A stretch of DNA of 64,000 nt from Toxorhynchites rutilus septentrionalis (Eukaryota > Arthropoda > Insecta > Diptera > Culicidae), in assembly GCF_029784135.1 (NCBI RefSeq), contig NC_073745.1, positions 55,829,205-55,893,204 of the forward strand. The letters are read 5' to 3'. The position numbers and the translations under genes are program-made. Every line of letters begins with the position of its first letter. Positions within the stretch are counted from its first letter, which is position 1. Positions 20,917-31,027 of the stretch are shown here, one piece after another. The notes below the pieces were generated by a model, which was given only the letters and a program-made list of their open reading frames with translations, had not been told where the DNA came from and ran no database searches.

Positions 20917-21657
20917 GGCTGCTTGTGTTGGTTTGTTGATGTGTTATGATGCGAAACGATGTGGTGTACGGTTTGGATGAGAATGATCGTTACGGAAGGA
21001 AGGAAGGAAGGTATTGTATTATAGAGACTTTAAACTTTTGCAGTTCATTCGTCTCTAGCCTTGAGAAAGACCCTTTGAAAACTCTACTCTATTCTACTCC
21101 AGCGCTACCACCTCCGCCCTCTTGCCTTGAGAAAGGCACTCGATCCCTCGTCGTCCAGCTCGTCCAGCAACGATGTTGTCCAGTCGGTGTCCACACAAAG
21201 AATGATCGTTACGGCAGCGGAGCGGGGATTTTTAAGCTGACTGGCTGGCTCGAGAATTACGCATGTGTGAGACTGCGACCAATGTTTCGTTCATTTTTTT
21301 CTTTTTCCTCTCCAATCGTGCTTCATTCTATTTCGCTGCTGCTCTGGTTGCTCGTTTTGGTCGGTACGATTTGAGGAGCACAAAATGGACCAATCAAAAA
21401 TGGGCACATAGTGCATTTGGACAATGCTTGATATTTCACAATTATTCAATTATTTATCTCAAGAAAAATGAAATGTTATTCGTTATGATAGATGCGTAGA
21501 TATATTTCTTATCAATTGATGCAAAAACCTTTGCGATCTATTGAGAAATGCTCGAGTTATAAGCGTTCCAAATCTTGCATTTTTTCCTACTTGTTCAGTG
21601 CCTAGATTTCCATTTCACCCCCTATATCTTCCGGTTAGACGTAGTCCTACGTCAAAA

Positions 21658-22995
21658 TGAGTGGGTTATATCTATGATATAACCGCAAGGTTCACGTGGA
21701 ACTACCTTAGCTTAGCAATCATTCGTTTGTATTGATTAAATTCTTGATTGAATAAAACAGTTTCCAAATTCAATTGAGTTCAATATATTTGCTCTGTGAG
21801 TGAAAAAAATGAACAAATGCCGTGTAAAGTCAATTCATTTATTGTGATTGATTGTTCTTCGTTACAAGTAAATTTAATGACGGACCTTTTACGTTTGGTA
21901 TGATGATTAGAACAAAATATATGTACGGAAGAATTATCAAACGTTTGATGAACCAGCCTAAGGCTGAAAATCTTTCCAATAAAGACAAAAAAAATTATCA
22001 AACGATTATTTTATTTTACATTTCCCTCTGATGTTTACATCCCAAAAGTGTACATACTTCTCGAATCTCGAATTTGCTTGAAACTGGGAAGTTCATTCGC
22101 TTCTAGTGGCTGCACGATTTTCCCAGGTTCCTAAGTTTAGAAGATCATGTTAGGACAGACATATTCCACTCTGCACAAAGGCAAGCGAGGACAAAAGTAC
22201 TCGCAGTTTGCATTTATTTGCAGAGCCGATTTCCCCAGAAACCTCGGTTTTGAAGTCTGTGTTAGGGAAACACATTTTAATTGGAACAAAAATACCCCCG
22301 ATTTGTTTGAATTCGTAATGCCGATTTCCCCACGCTTCATGGATTTGAAGTCTGTGTTAGGGAAACACATTCCAGTCGGAACAAAAATACCCCCGACTTG
22401 CATGAATTTGAAATACCGATTTCTCCAGGCACCTTGGTTTAGAAATTTCTATTAGGGAACACATTTCGGTGGGAACAAAAGCTCCCCCTACTTTCGTGTG
22501 TTCTTTTTCTTCTTTTTGGCTTTAAGAGGGTTTAAACTTTTCAGTTCACTCGCCTCTAGGCTCTTTCGTGTGCTTTCAATGCCGATTTCGCTGCTTGGTT
22601 TTAAAGTCTGTGTTAGGGAACATTTTTCGATGAGAACAAAAGCCCCCCTACTTTCATGTATTTGCAATGCCGATTTCCCCAAGGCTGCTTGGTTTTGATG
22701 GCTGTGTTAGGGAAACCGTAAATCGGGCCAATCAAAACGATGCAGTTAGGGCGTTTAGATAACGCCTAATATTTTACAGTTATTCAATTGTTTATCTAAT
22801 GAAAAACAACATTTTGTTAGTTGCGATAGATGCGTAGAAATATTCCCTATCAAGTGATGCAAACATCTCTCCTATCCAGTACGAAATGTTCGAGCTATAA
22901 GCATTCGAAATCTTTCATTTTTTCCTGCATGTTCTGTGTTTAGGTTTTCATTTTACCCTCCATATATTCCGGTTAGACGTAGTCCCACGTCAAAA
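21658..22995 (+). repeat. 95-bp-repeat element, complete copy A
   Basis: It runs from GTGGGTTATATCTATGATAT (hairpin left end) and AACCGCAAGGTTCACGTGGA to the right palindrome GACGTAGTCCCACGTC at 22976-22991. The tandem landmark TGTTAGGGAA lies at 22260, 22355, about 22450, 22611 and 22705, so the period is about 95 bp with one longer unit. The last 280 bp are homologous to the right ends of the H2A-carrying members. An inverted full copy is at 44138-45470. No coding frame is conserved. Confidence 0.8.
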
Positions 22996-23118
22996 GGAAA
23001 AATGTCCACGTGGACAAAGGGGGGTAGGGGTATGAAAATGTCCACGCTTGTCCACGGAGGGGGAGAAAGGGAGTCTACAATTGTGCTTTTTTGTCCACTT
23101 GGTATGTGGACAGCCCCT
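22996..23118 (-). mobile_element. MITE fragment with GGACAGCCCC end
   Basis: It contains AAAATGTCCACGCTTGTCCA and ends GGTATGTGGACAGCCCC, the inverted counterpart of the left end at 14691. It begins directly at the end of the 95-bp-repeat element and is truncated there. Confidence 0.66.
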
Positions 23119-23267
23119 TAGAACTATGGTAAAATATTGTCTACTCATAGTGATAGGCTTAAAAAAGCCCACCTTGGATGTTTAAAAACTTCAATTCCCG
23201 GACTATTTTATCAAAAACTACTATTATATAAAATGGTTTGTTGACTAATACTCTTTCATGTAATTAA

Positions 23268-23475
23268 CACGTTGAGTGCTACGGTTTTATAGCAACTCTA
23301 TGGAATCTTTTAAACGTTTTAGGGCCATCGTTTCTTAGAGGGAATGCTTATAAGCTTATATGCTTATATTAGTTACCTTTATTATCATATGTTATACTGT
23401 CAGTCTCCAATGACGAACGCAGCCTGAGCGATAGCTCGGTGTAAGTCACCGGTGACTGACGTGGCAGTCAACGTG
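23268..23475. mobile_element. 208-bp TTAA-flanked MITE (piggyBac-type)
   Basis: TTAA at 23264-23267 and 23476-23479 flanks inverted ends CACGTTGAGTG and CACGTTGACTG. TTAA duplications are the hallmark of piggyBac-superfamily insertion. Relatives form the large palindrome at 30315-30735. Confidence 0.78.
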
Positions 23476-23479
23476 TTAA

Positions 23480-24165
23480 CTTTTGCCATTTTTGTTAGAT
23501 TTACTCCCTTGTATGACTTCTCTAATGTGTGCAAATGTGCGCTGAAAAAAAATTAAAGCTTACCCCCAAAAAATAACATTAAAATTCCCTCGTTTCTTCA
23601 TGTTATGACAGACACAGTTGTTAGCAATCGATATTGAAGCGAACAAAGTGTTGTTTACATTCTATTATAAACAGCATTAGATAACGATTTTCTCAGTTTT
23701 GTTCGAATAAAAAACAATGTTGTTAAGTAAAATAGCAAATTTCATGAGTCTTTATTATAAAAACATCATTTTGCGTTACATTTCCATCAAATCATAAAAC
23801 ATAAATGAAACATTTTATTTCAATGGCACGCGAAATAAAAATAGAAAACAAGTATGAAAGCTCGAGCTCGAGAAATAACAAATCAAACAATAAAAACAAA
23901 AAAGTTAAAAGCATCAATATTTCGTGTGGGCTCCTGAAGCTTCAACGACCTGTTAAAGACGTTTGGGTAGTGACCATTCAAGGGGTTTTATTTTGCGTGA
24001 ACGGAAAAAGGTTTTGGCCTTCTCAGCAGTATGCTTCGAGCTGTTTCGTAGACCAGTTCCAGTTTTTCGAAGCGATTCCGATTTTTTTTTCAAAAGTCTT
24101 TGGGTTTGTTAACATGTGTCTGGGCAAATTCCAATTTTATTACGTATTTGCTCTTGAGCTCATGC
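23480..24165. other. AT-rich sequence, no gene assigned
   Basis: A frame at 23805-24173 (122 codons) begins basic and asparagine-rich (SSSSRNNKSNNKNKK) and continues with WVVTIQGVLFCVNGKRFWPS. I cannot assign it. It abuts the Tc1-like remnant on the opposite strand. Confidence 0.2.
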
Positions 24166-24169
24166 TTAG

Positions 24170-24400
24170 CTAGTCAGCGGGTACGTTTCTGGCCGATACT
24201 GCCAACGAGAGGCTTTCCTAAATGACTGATACTTTTGAAGATTTTTTGTCTTCCCGGATGATACGTTGATTCGTCCGGCTATCGGTCCCCCGACGACGGC
24301 CTCTTCCGGATCTGTCAATAAGCGAACCGTAAGCTTTGTGTTTGTGCACAATTTCATGGACTGCTTCCCGTCTTATTCCTTCTTCCGCTGTGAAATCTGT
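24170..24400 (-). pseudogene. Tc1-like transposase N-terminal fragment
   Basis: Minus-strand frames read IRREAVHEIVHKHKAYGSLI, DRSGRGRRRG and then DSRTNQRIIREDKKSSKVSV before a stop. This follows the order expected for the paired-type DNA-binding region of Tc1 transposases (helix-turn-helix, a GRPR-like hook, second helix-turn-helix). One frameshift is needed. No catalytic domain, inverted repeats or target duplication are seen nearby, so only the DNA-binding end survives. The match rests on motif order rather than close identity. Confidence 0.48.
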
Positions 24401-24410
24401 TGCAAATTAT

Positions 24411-25726
24411 CCTAAACAACAAGATTTCAGACTTGTATGCTGATTTTTTTAATCATTTTGATTTTTTTAAAAACTCTTTGTGTAGACAACAACAATCGAC
24501 TTTTATGTGCCTTCGTAAACCACACTTGGTTTATATTGCGTCAACTGAATCACTGAAAAGTTGTAAATAATTGGCGATCTAACGCAAAACATAAACGATC
24601 GGTGAGACATCTGGATTTTGTTTTTGAACTAAGAAAATGATGATAAACTCAAAAATAAATCACGTATATTTTACTTCCGGGCTTTCCAAGGTAGTTCTCA
24701 CATGCAGGAACCATGCATTTTTCAACTTGTTTTTGACTGTGCTCTCGAATTTCCTTCTTTGATTCAACCATTGTCAATATTTATCCAGTTTTCTCAAATG
24801 AAAAAGGTGAGCAAATAACATGTTATATATGAAATTGCGCAGAATCAAATTTCTTACAAACTCATTGCAATCAAATAATCGTTTATGATTGTAATTTATA
24901 AAAAGAATTACAAACTTTCCATAAGCTCACATTGCAAAATTTAAAACCATCATCACTTTCACCGCAGCGCCTAGGTGTAGATTTGTACGTTAGAACGCCA
25001 ATATCGCACAGTCCTAGCTGTCATAACATGTGGAAACGAGGGGTTACTCAAAGTTTTTGAATGATTTTAATATTACTTTTTTGGAGGTGAGCTTTTATCT
25101 TTGTGATCGCACAAATCACGTAAGAAAGTAAACAAAATCTAACAAAAAATGCAAAACTTGTGATTTACTTGAAAGAGTAATTGTTAATATACAATTATAT
25201 GAAATTACGGTAGTAGTTTAAGATGAAATAGTCCAGAAATTGGGAAAAAAATTGAATAGACAAGGTGGACTTTATGCCTATCACTGTATAATCCGGAGGT
25301 ACAGAAAATGTTAGGTACTGAAAATAGAAGTATTTCATCAAATAGTAGAAAATCATTCTGGATGAATTCGCGAACATTCTTTTTACACACACTGCTAATG
25401 AACCTCAGTCACCAATTTATTCCATCTCGAGTTACCTTTTCTGTCTTTTTTCATTTGATAATTGAAATTTTTTGTAATAACAAGTGTGTCATTAGTAGCG
25501 ATACTAAATTCATGTCACGTTTTTCGCCACACGCACTAACAAACAGTTGTGTGTGGTTTTGTTCTCCTCGCTGTGGGCGTTGTTCGTGCTAAGTGTGTTT
25601 TCGTTTGTCTACAACAAAGGTCGCGGAACAGAGTTTTCTCCGAAAGTGCATCTTTCGGGTGCTTGGACAGTGTCCGAAATCGAAGAACTGTTTGCCAAAA
25701 ATGGTTGCTTTGTAAAAAAAATGGGT
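24411..25726. other. AT-rich sequence, nothing recognised
   Basis: No transposon ends, RNA genes or convincing open frames are seen. Short overlapping frames at 25308-25746 lie in a GT-rich patch and are not conserved elsewhere in the window. Confidence 0.3.
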
Positions 25727-25766
25727 GGGTTATATCTATGATATAACGTTCCGATTCATTAAGATA

Positions 25767-26965
25767 ACGGGTGTTAAATAAAAAATGAGATTTTTTTCAA
25801 TACCTTTAAGTAACTCAAATAAAGAGCGTAAAATTTTCTTTCTCCAAGAAAATTGCTCTTTGGGCTCCCTAGAAACAGTAGGCGTGTTTGGTTTTGCTAG
25901 TTTGAATTTAGTCAAAGCAAAGATGGCGTCGAAACAGCACGTGCTCCTCGAACGCATTGTACGGTTCTACGAAACGCATTTCCAGCAAGGAAAAAAGTTC
26001 ACGGTGGCACATTTTAAGGAAAAAAATGTACCTGTCAGTACGGTATATCGTATCCTGGGTTCCCTGAACGTAGAGCGGAAGGTCGGAAGTGGTCGTCCGG
26101 TGACGATAATGACGAAGCAGAGGAAAACATCGTTAAAGAAGCTGTTTGACAACAAGGACGCAACCAGCCTGTGTGACGCCGGTCGGAAATATGGCTGCTC
26201 CCACGCATTCCTTCCATTCCATCCATCGGACCCTCAAGATGGAAGGAATCGTCTGCAGGAAGAAGACGAGGTCGCCGGAGTACACGGAGGAGCAGATTGA
26301 GACGGTTAAATCACAGTGTCGGTGGATGACCAAAAAATACCGCGGGACGTCTTTCGTTTTGGACGACGACGGCTATTTTCCGCTGTCCAAAACGCATATT
26401 CCAGGAAATGATAATTACTACTCCAGCGACAAGTCATCCACATCGCCTGAAGTGAAATACAAGTTCAAGCACAAGTTTGAAAAAAAGGTTATGTTGTACA
26501 TCGCCATTTTCGACCGGGGCATTTCAAAGCCTTGGTTTAAGCCGAGAAGAGTGCCTCGATAAAATCCTGCTGCCGTTCCTGATCGAGCATCACGCGGATG
26601 GGAAGTACGTCTTCTGGTCAGACAAGTTGTCTTCCCATTACGCCAAGAAGACGCTGGCGTATCTTGAGGAGAAAGTGCCCTTGTGTATAAAAACAATTGG
26701 AGGGCCAAGGACACGAAACAACTGACTACAAGAATCCTGAATTGTATCCGGAAAATGGACGTAAGTGCCGTACAATGTTCTTGTGAGAGCATCGCGACAA
26801 AGTTGCGTCGAACGGCAGACCACGGCCCTTACTCAAATATTCAGTGACATTTTTTTGAAGAAAATACATTATGTTATTAATAAAAAATACTGAAATCGAT
26901 GAAGAAAAAAAAATTTTTTTTTAATATGTGATTGAAAAAATTCTCATTTTTTATTTAACACCCTT
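25767..26965 (+). mobile_element. DD37E element, family 2, copy A
   Basis: The inverted ends ACGGGTGTTAAATAAAAAAT and (complement) AAGGGTGTTAAATAAAAAAT have TA on both sides (25765-25766 and 26966-26967). Its length is 1199 bp. A sister copy in the opposite orientation lies at 41274-42539. The transposase is broken by several indels. Confidence 0.88.
25923..26847 (+). pseudogene. DD37E transposase, copy A, multiple frameshifts
   Basis: The start is the ATG at 25923 (MASKQHVLLERIVRFYETHF). The N-terminal helix-turn-helix region includes VPVSTVYRILGSLNVER and the hook VGSGRPVTI. A small insertion near 26205 shifts the frame after KYGCSH. The next frame gives MEGIVCRKKTRSPEYTEEQI and VLDDDGYF, which holds the first catalytic aspartate. 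A deletion of about 30 bp after SKPWFKP shifts it again. The third frame gives REECLDKILLPFL and WSDKLSSHYAKK with the second aspartate. The catalytic glutamate block is deleted after AYLEEK. The tail resumes at KNNWRAKD-type sequence to the stop at 26845-26847. It is inactive. The sister copy keeps the glutamate but has lost the first aspartate. Confidence 0.88.
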
Positions 26966-27089
26966 TATGTTCGAGTTATAAGCATTCGAAATCTTTCATT
27001 TTTTCTTATATGTTCTGTGTTGAGGTTTTCATTTTAACCCCCCCCCCCCCCCCTATATTCGGGTTGGACTTAATCCCACGTCAAAAGCA

Positions 27090-27334
27090 TAATAAGGGTG
27101 AAGATATTATGTTCTGACCGGACCTATTATGCCATTAGGCAAAGGTCATTCTGAATTGATTGACCGCCCATAACGCAATCTCTCAAATGTACCCCAGACG
27201 CGGTCAATCGATTCGTATTGAGCCCCAGTTGATGCTGTGCTGTGCTCAGATAAAATTTCAACTCTCCCTGCTCTAAATTCATTTTCTGGACTGTTTCATT
27301 TCATGGTACTTTGGCAGGACCAGGTCCTTTAACC
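27090..27334. other. No gene seen
   Basis: Low-copy AT-rich sequence with no recognisable element. Confidence 0.25.
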
Positions 27335-27480
27335 TCTTTTTTATGATGTCCCGTCTCCTACCCCATCAGAGGTTTTAGCAAGACGAGTTATCTAAAATAT
27401 ATCTTTCTTTCAACATTGAATCTAGTTTGACAAAAAAAAGTAACTTATATACATAGATATAAATCGAAAAAAAAATTGTT
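27335..27480 (+). repeat. Short third copy of the 36.4/37.4 kb repeat
   Basis: It shares TGATG, CCTACC or CCTAC, GACGAGTTATCT and the following AT-rich stretch with 36385-36460 and 37430-37500. Only the first part of the repeat is present. Confidence 0.4.
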
Positions 27481-27770
27481 TTATTCAAAAGGCAACCACG
27501 TATCCAGCCCGAGAGCCGATACTGTCTTGACAAGGCCCTTGAAGACTATTGGTGCTCTAAAATATAGTCCAATCGGCAGCCTAGTTTTGGATTGACAATC
27601 CGGCGATGTCGAGAATTTTTCCTTTTCGAATAATTCCTAGACCGGCCCTTAGAAAACTTCACTTTATATCCTTTATATCTCTCAAGCACTAGTCTCAAAC
27701 TTTTATAAGCCTTTTTTGAAAACTAATACAAAGTAAAAATAGTCCATCATCATCTAGATCACGAGACATA

Positions 27771-27880
27771 AGAGCAAATTACGTATCGCTAAAAAGGCGG
27801 TTTTAGAACCCCCTCCCCCCTATGTAACAATAAGTAACGCAAGACAAACCCTCTTCCCTCTTAAGTTACGTAACGCTTAC
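27771..27880. mobile_element. Diverged copy of the TNA-flanked MITE
   Basis: It retains GCAAATTACGTATCGCTAAA, a C-rich CCCCCTCCCCCCTATGTAAC centre and TTAAGTTACGTAACGC at the far side, in the same order as 7100-7242. The ends have decayed. Confidence 0.65.
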
Positions 27881-27984
27881 ATTATCTGCACACAAATTTA
27901 AAGTCGTGTGGAAAATTTTCATAATTATTTAGCTTTTTTAAGTAATGAAAATACCAACGTATAAAATCAGACATCTGCCCAGGC

Positions 27985-28535
27985 CGGAATTTGTTATATG
28001 CAAGTGTTGACTTCGGAAGAATTTTTGACAAGTTCATCGAATTTCGGACAGAGACGGAAAATTAATGTATGGCCATGGAAACATGGGCTGGTATAAATTG
28101 ATGTTGATTTACACAAAAGTAACCACTCCTTGGTTCAATGCAGCAGTTTCTGTCGTTACATTTCACTACTTGCAAAAGGTACCGGAATGTCCTTACGTAA
28201 CGAGCAAACCACTCGGCTTCATATCGTATTAATTCCGCTTCATCGATTTGAGAGTTGGCGGACTAAACATATTCTGCTTTGACGGGATATCGATCAATCG
28301 CTAGGTTATTCCACACATCAGCTAACGATTTCCCTGCATACTCAAAACATTTCGTTTCCATTTCTGAGTTCCTTATTTTGAGTTTTTCCCCCAAGTGAGA
28401 TCCCTCATTACCATGAGGAAGTATTGAATCTGCTAACTCCCGGGAAAGAGGAGCCATCCGACGTTCAACTCGGTTGAAAGCGCTGCGTCCTGGAGCATTT
28501 GTAGCATCGAATATTGCATCACGATTCAATTGATA
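27985..28535 (-). pseudogene. TE-associated orphan protein remnant
   Basis: The longest minus-strand frame (28529-28263) reads NAPGRSAFNRVERRMAPLSR, ELADSILPHGNEGSHLGEKL, then FEYAGKSLADVWNNLAIDRY and PVKAEYV before a stop. Translation continues in phase with EAEWFARYVRTFRYLLQVVK and CNDRNCC. I recall multicopy uncharacterised arthropod proteins with the same NAPGRSAFNRVERRMAPLS signature and the same block order. Their copy number suggests transposon origin, but I cannot name the superfamily. It is broken by at least one stop, has no start region here, and no inverted ends are seen. Confidence 0.6.
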
Positions 28536-28918
28536 AAAATGATAAATCGAAAATATTTATGACCTTTTAAAAACGAGGGTTCTCGTCTGATCATCCATCC
28601 TCATTAATTATGATCACTGGTTTGATTATTCCTTGATACTAAATAATCATCAATTCAGACAGCTCGCACACCTTTTCAAAATCGAGCCTATGCGAAAATG
28701 CGTTTGATGAACAGTGCCTTCCTAAACGAAATGCAACAACCATCGGACCACTGTATTCCACTGCTTCAGTTTGACCAAGCTTTTTTTTTTGCATCCTGCA
28801 ATAACAAAGAGAATGGGCTTATGTTTGGCAGCCGTGACAAATTCATGGTCCGGTAAATTAACGGGTATTCAAGATGCATTAATCGGTGCCTGCTTATTGG
28901 CTGCTTTTAAGTCCATTA

Positions 28919-29151
28919 GTGCACCCGGGTGTTCGGGTTCGATTCCCGCTATGGCCGAGGGGTTTTTCTCAGAGAAATTTCCTTCGACCTGCACTGTGGA
29001 CACGCGTATTCTAGAGCCTGCCCCTCGAAATACATTCAAGGCGTGTTATTTGGCTTAAGAAATCTCAAAAGTATTTATAACTGACGCTAGTTAATGCATA
29101 CGTTGAGATGGCAAAAGTTCCACAGGGAACGTTAACGCCATTCAAGAAGAA
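28919..29151 (+). mobile_element. tRNA-derived SINE (Feilai-like), head-deleted copy
   Basis: It begins GTGCACCC, lacks the A-box part, and keeps the B box GGTTCGATTCCCG and the body through CATTCAAGAAGAAG. The target duplication AAGTCCATTA lies at 28909-28918 and 29150-29159. It is the same family as 58808-59083. Confidence 0.85.
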
Positions 29152-29257
29152 GTCCATTACAACACGTGCTTTATCATCTTGGCTCAGGAAACACATCTCG
29201 TTCGGTCCCGTAATCGATGCTAGCTGAAAAAAGGAATTTTGTTTCGCAACAGTTTCG

Positions 29258-29325
29258 TAACGGCTAGCTCCCCTCCCGCTATGTCACATCAAGTAACGTA
29301 ACCTCAACCCCCCTTCTCACTTTCC
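29258..29325. repeat. Relic of the TNA-flanked MITE core
   Basis: TTTCGTAACGGCTAGCTCCC followed by CAAGTAACGTAACCTCAACC resembles the C-rich centre of 7100-7242. The ends are absent. Confidence 0.35.
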
Positions 29326-29602
29326 TCTCGTTAGGTTTTTTTTTTGTTGCCGACGCCAATTGCATATTTGAAAAAAAATCCAAAAATACATAGTGAAAGT
29401 ATTAATAACAACTTCAGAGTGCGTGTGTCTAACTAGTTTCTGCTTAGACGGGCTGTTCGGTTGCTTGCAGAAACGATCGATCTAGCAATACGGATAAAAC
29501 TGAAGGCTCAAGGCCGAGAGGGAAAATTAAATTTTCTAAATTGGTCTTTTTCAAAGCTAGAAGTGAGTGAACTGCAAATGTTAAAAACTCTATGGTTGAA
29601 CA

Positions 29603-29765
29603 CATACACTCTCTTTCCTTCTCTCTCTTTCTCCCTTTTTCTGTCTCTCTCTCTCTCTTCTCTCTCTTTCTATTTTCTCTCTCTCTCTTCTCTCTCTTTC
29701 TATTTTCTCTCTCTCTATCTCCCTTTTTTTCTCTCTCCCTCTCTTTTTCTATTTTCTCTCTCTTC
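29603..29765. repeat. CT-rich low-complexity tract
   Basis: CTCTCTCTTC and TTTCTATTTTCTCTCT units are repeated for about 160 bp. The long open frames on both strands here are artefacts of the repeat. Confidence 0.9.
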
Positions 29766-29925
29766 GAAATATACAAATGGCTTCAAGCCCGAGAGTTTAG
29801 GTCAGGTTTCCCCAATTGACCTTTTTCAAGGGTAGTGGCGAATGAACATTCCCGAATGAATGTTCAAATGCAAAGTCCCAATAAAACAAGCCAAAAAGAG
29901 TAAGAAGCCAGAACTATGTAGAAAA

Positions 29926-29975
29926 AGACGGGTGAGTAATGTCGGGGACATAAACGAAGAGACGTAGGACTACAC
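29926..29975 (+). repeat. Left-end fragment of the H2A-type modular repeat
   Basis: GACGGGTGAGTAATGTCGGG, then ATAAACGAAGAGACGTAGGA, matches the left ends at 8685 and 20271. The sequence diverges immediately afterwards, so only a left end is present. Confidence 0.6.
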
Positions 29976-30314
29976 CAAGGCTGTCAATTTGAATAACTTA
30001 TCGAATATCCAAATAGTTTTTCCGTACCTCTCAGCAAAATTGCATCTCCAATACTCCCAAAAACATGTTTCCCAAACAAATAATTCACAAATTATACTAT
30101 TCAACATATTCCGCAGACCGAAAACAAAAAAAAAACGAAATAGATTGTGTTGTTGGTAATTACAACAATGAACACAGCTCTTGCATTCGGAAACTTTCTA
30201 CTTTCCATCCGGCTTGCAATGTGCTGTACTTTGACGCCACTCTTAATTCGAAATTTGTAAAAACTGAATGATCCATCTGAAAGACCCCAACCAGCAGTAA
30301 GCTAAAAATACGTC

Positions 30315-30735
30315 TTAACACGTTGAGTGTCATGTCCGTCATCGGTGACTAACACTGAGCTTTCCGTTCATGCCGTGTCAGTCACCGGTGACGGGACAGT
30401 ATAAAATATTATAATAAAGGTAAAAATAGATTTTTTTTCCAGAAAACTTTAATGATTTTTATTGACACGTTGAGTGTCATGTCAGTGAACGAGCTTCCCA
30501 TTACGGTCGTGTCAGTCACCGGTATGTAATAAAAATGTCAGTCACGACCTGAACGGAAAGCTCGGTGTCAGTCACCGATGACTGACATGACACTCAACGT
30601 GTTAATAAAAATCATTAAAGTTTCCTGGAAAAAAATCAATTTTTACCTTTATTATCATATTTTATACTGTCAGTCACCGGTGACTGACACGACTTGAACG
30701 GAAAGCTCGGTGTCAGTCACGAGCTGAACAGAAAG
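30315..30735. repeat. Near-perfect palindrome built of TTAA-type MITEs
   Basis: Left arm 30340-30535 and right arm 30540-30735 are inverted repeats of about 195 bp, each containing GTCAGTCACCGGTGAC and AATAAAGGTAAAAAT blocks. TTAA at 30315-30318 and 30602-30605 brackets a MITE with CACGTTGAGTG ends. The centre at about 30537 separates two head-to-head copies. The family is shared with 23268-23475. Confidence 0.72.
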
Positions 30736-30859
30736 CTCGGTGTGTTATATAAATATTTCCATCGAGTACATTCTAATTTGCCAATATTGCGCTTCGCATT
30801 TGCTGTACACGATACTGGCGCACGCGTAGCCTGACGGAAAAAAAAATTTTTTTTCGAAG

Positions 30860-30940
30860 TGTATATAATATAATCAAGTCCAAAACTATATATAATCGAA
30901 TCACATATAATCGAGTCTGTATATAATCGAGTCCGATCTG
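30860..30940. repeat. End fragment of the TATATAATCGAGTC element
   Basis: Repeated TATATAATCGAGTC ends in GTCCGATCTG followed by TA (30941-30942). This matches the right end of 31028-32015. Confidence 0.5.
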
Positions 30941-31027
30941 TAATGATATGTGTGCAAAACGACAATAACTCTTGCATGTTGAAAAAATACACGTTTTTTT
31001 CGACCGTCCAGAAATAGATAAGTGATA

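Larger units (their letters stand above)
20266..21657. mobile_element. Modular repeat carrying one H2A pseudogene (short form)
   Basis: The left end (GTCGGGTGGGTAATGTTGGG, CATAACCGGAGTGACGTAGG) and right end (palindrome at 21638-21653) match those of 8683-11372. Relative to that copy, about 1.1 kb containing H2A pseudogene 1 and the internal duplication is absent. It abuts the 95-bp-repeat element at 21658, so two members of the family lie head to tail. Confidence 0.68.
25727..27083 (+). repeat. Modular repeat remnant split by a DD37E element
   Basis: 25727-25766 carries the left end (GGGTGGGTTATATCTATGAT, ATAACG). 26966-27083 carries the right end (ATGTTCGAGTTATAAGCATT through a 17-base C run at about 27040 and a decayed palindrome, GGACTTAATCCCACGTC). 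Between them sits the transposon 25767-26965. Most of the repeat interior had been lost. Confidence 0.6.

Noticed and set aside
22137..22455. Frames of 88-102 codons, repeated at 44674-44992
   Set aside because: They are translations of the 95-bp tandem units and are open on both strands; no sign of coding constraint.
29444..29835. Highly charged (KERERE) and serine/leucine-rich frames on opposite strands
   Set aside because: Both are translations of a CT microsatellite.
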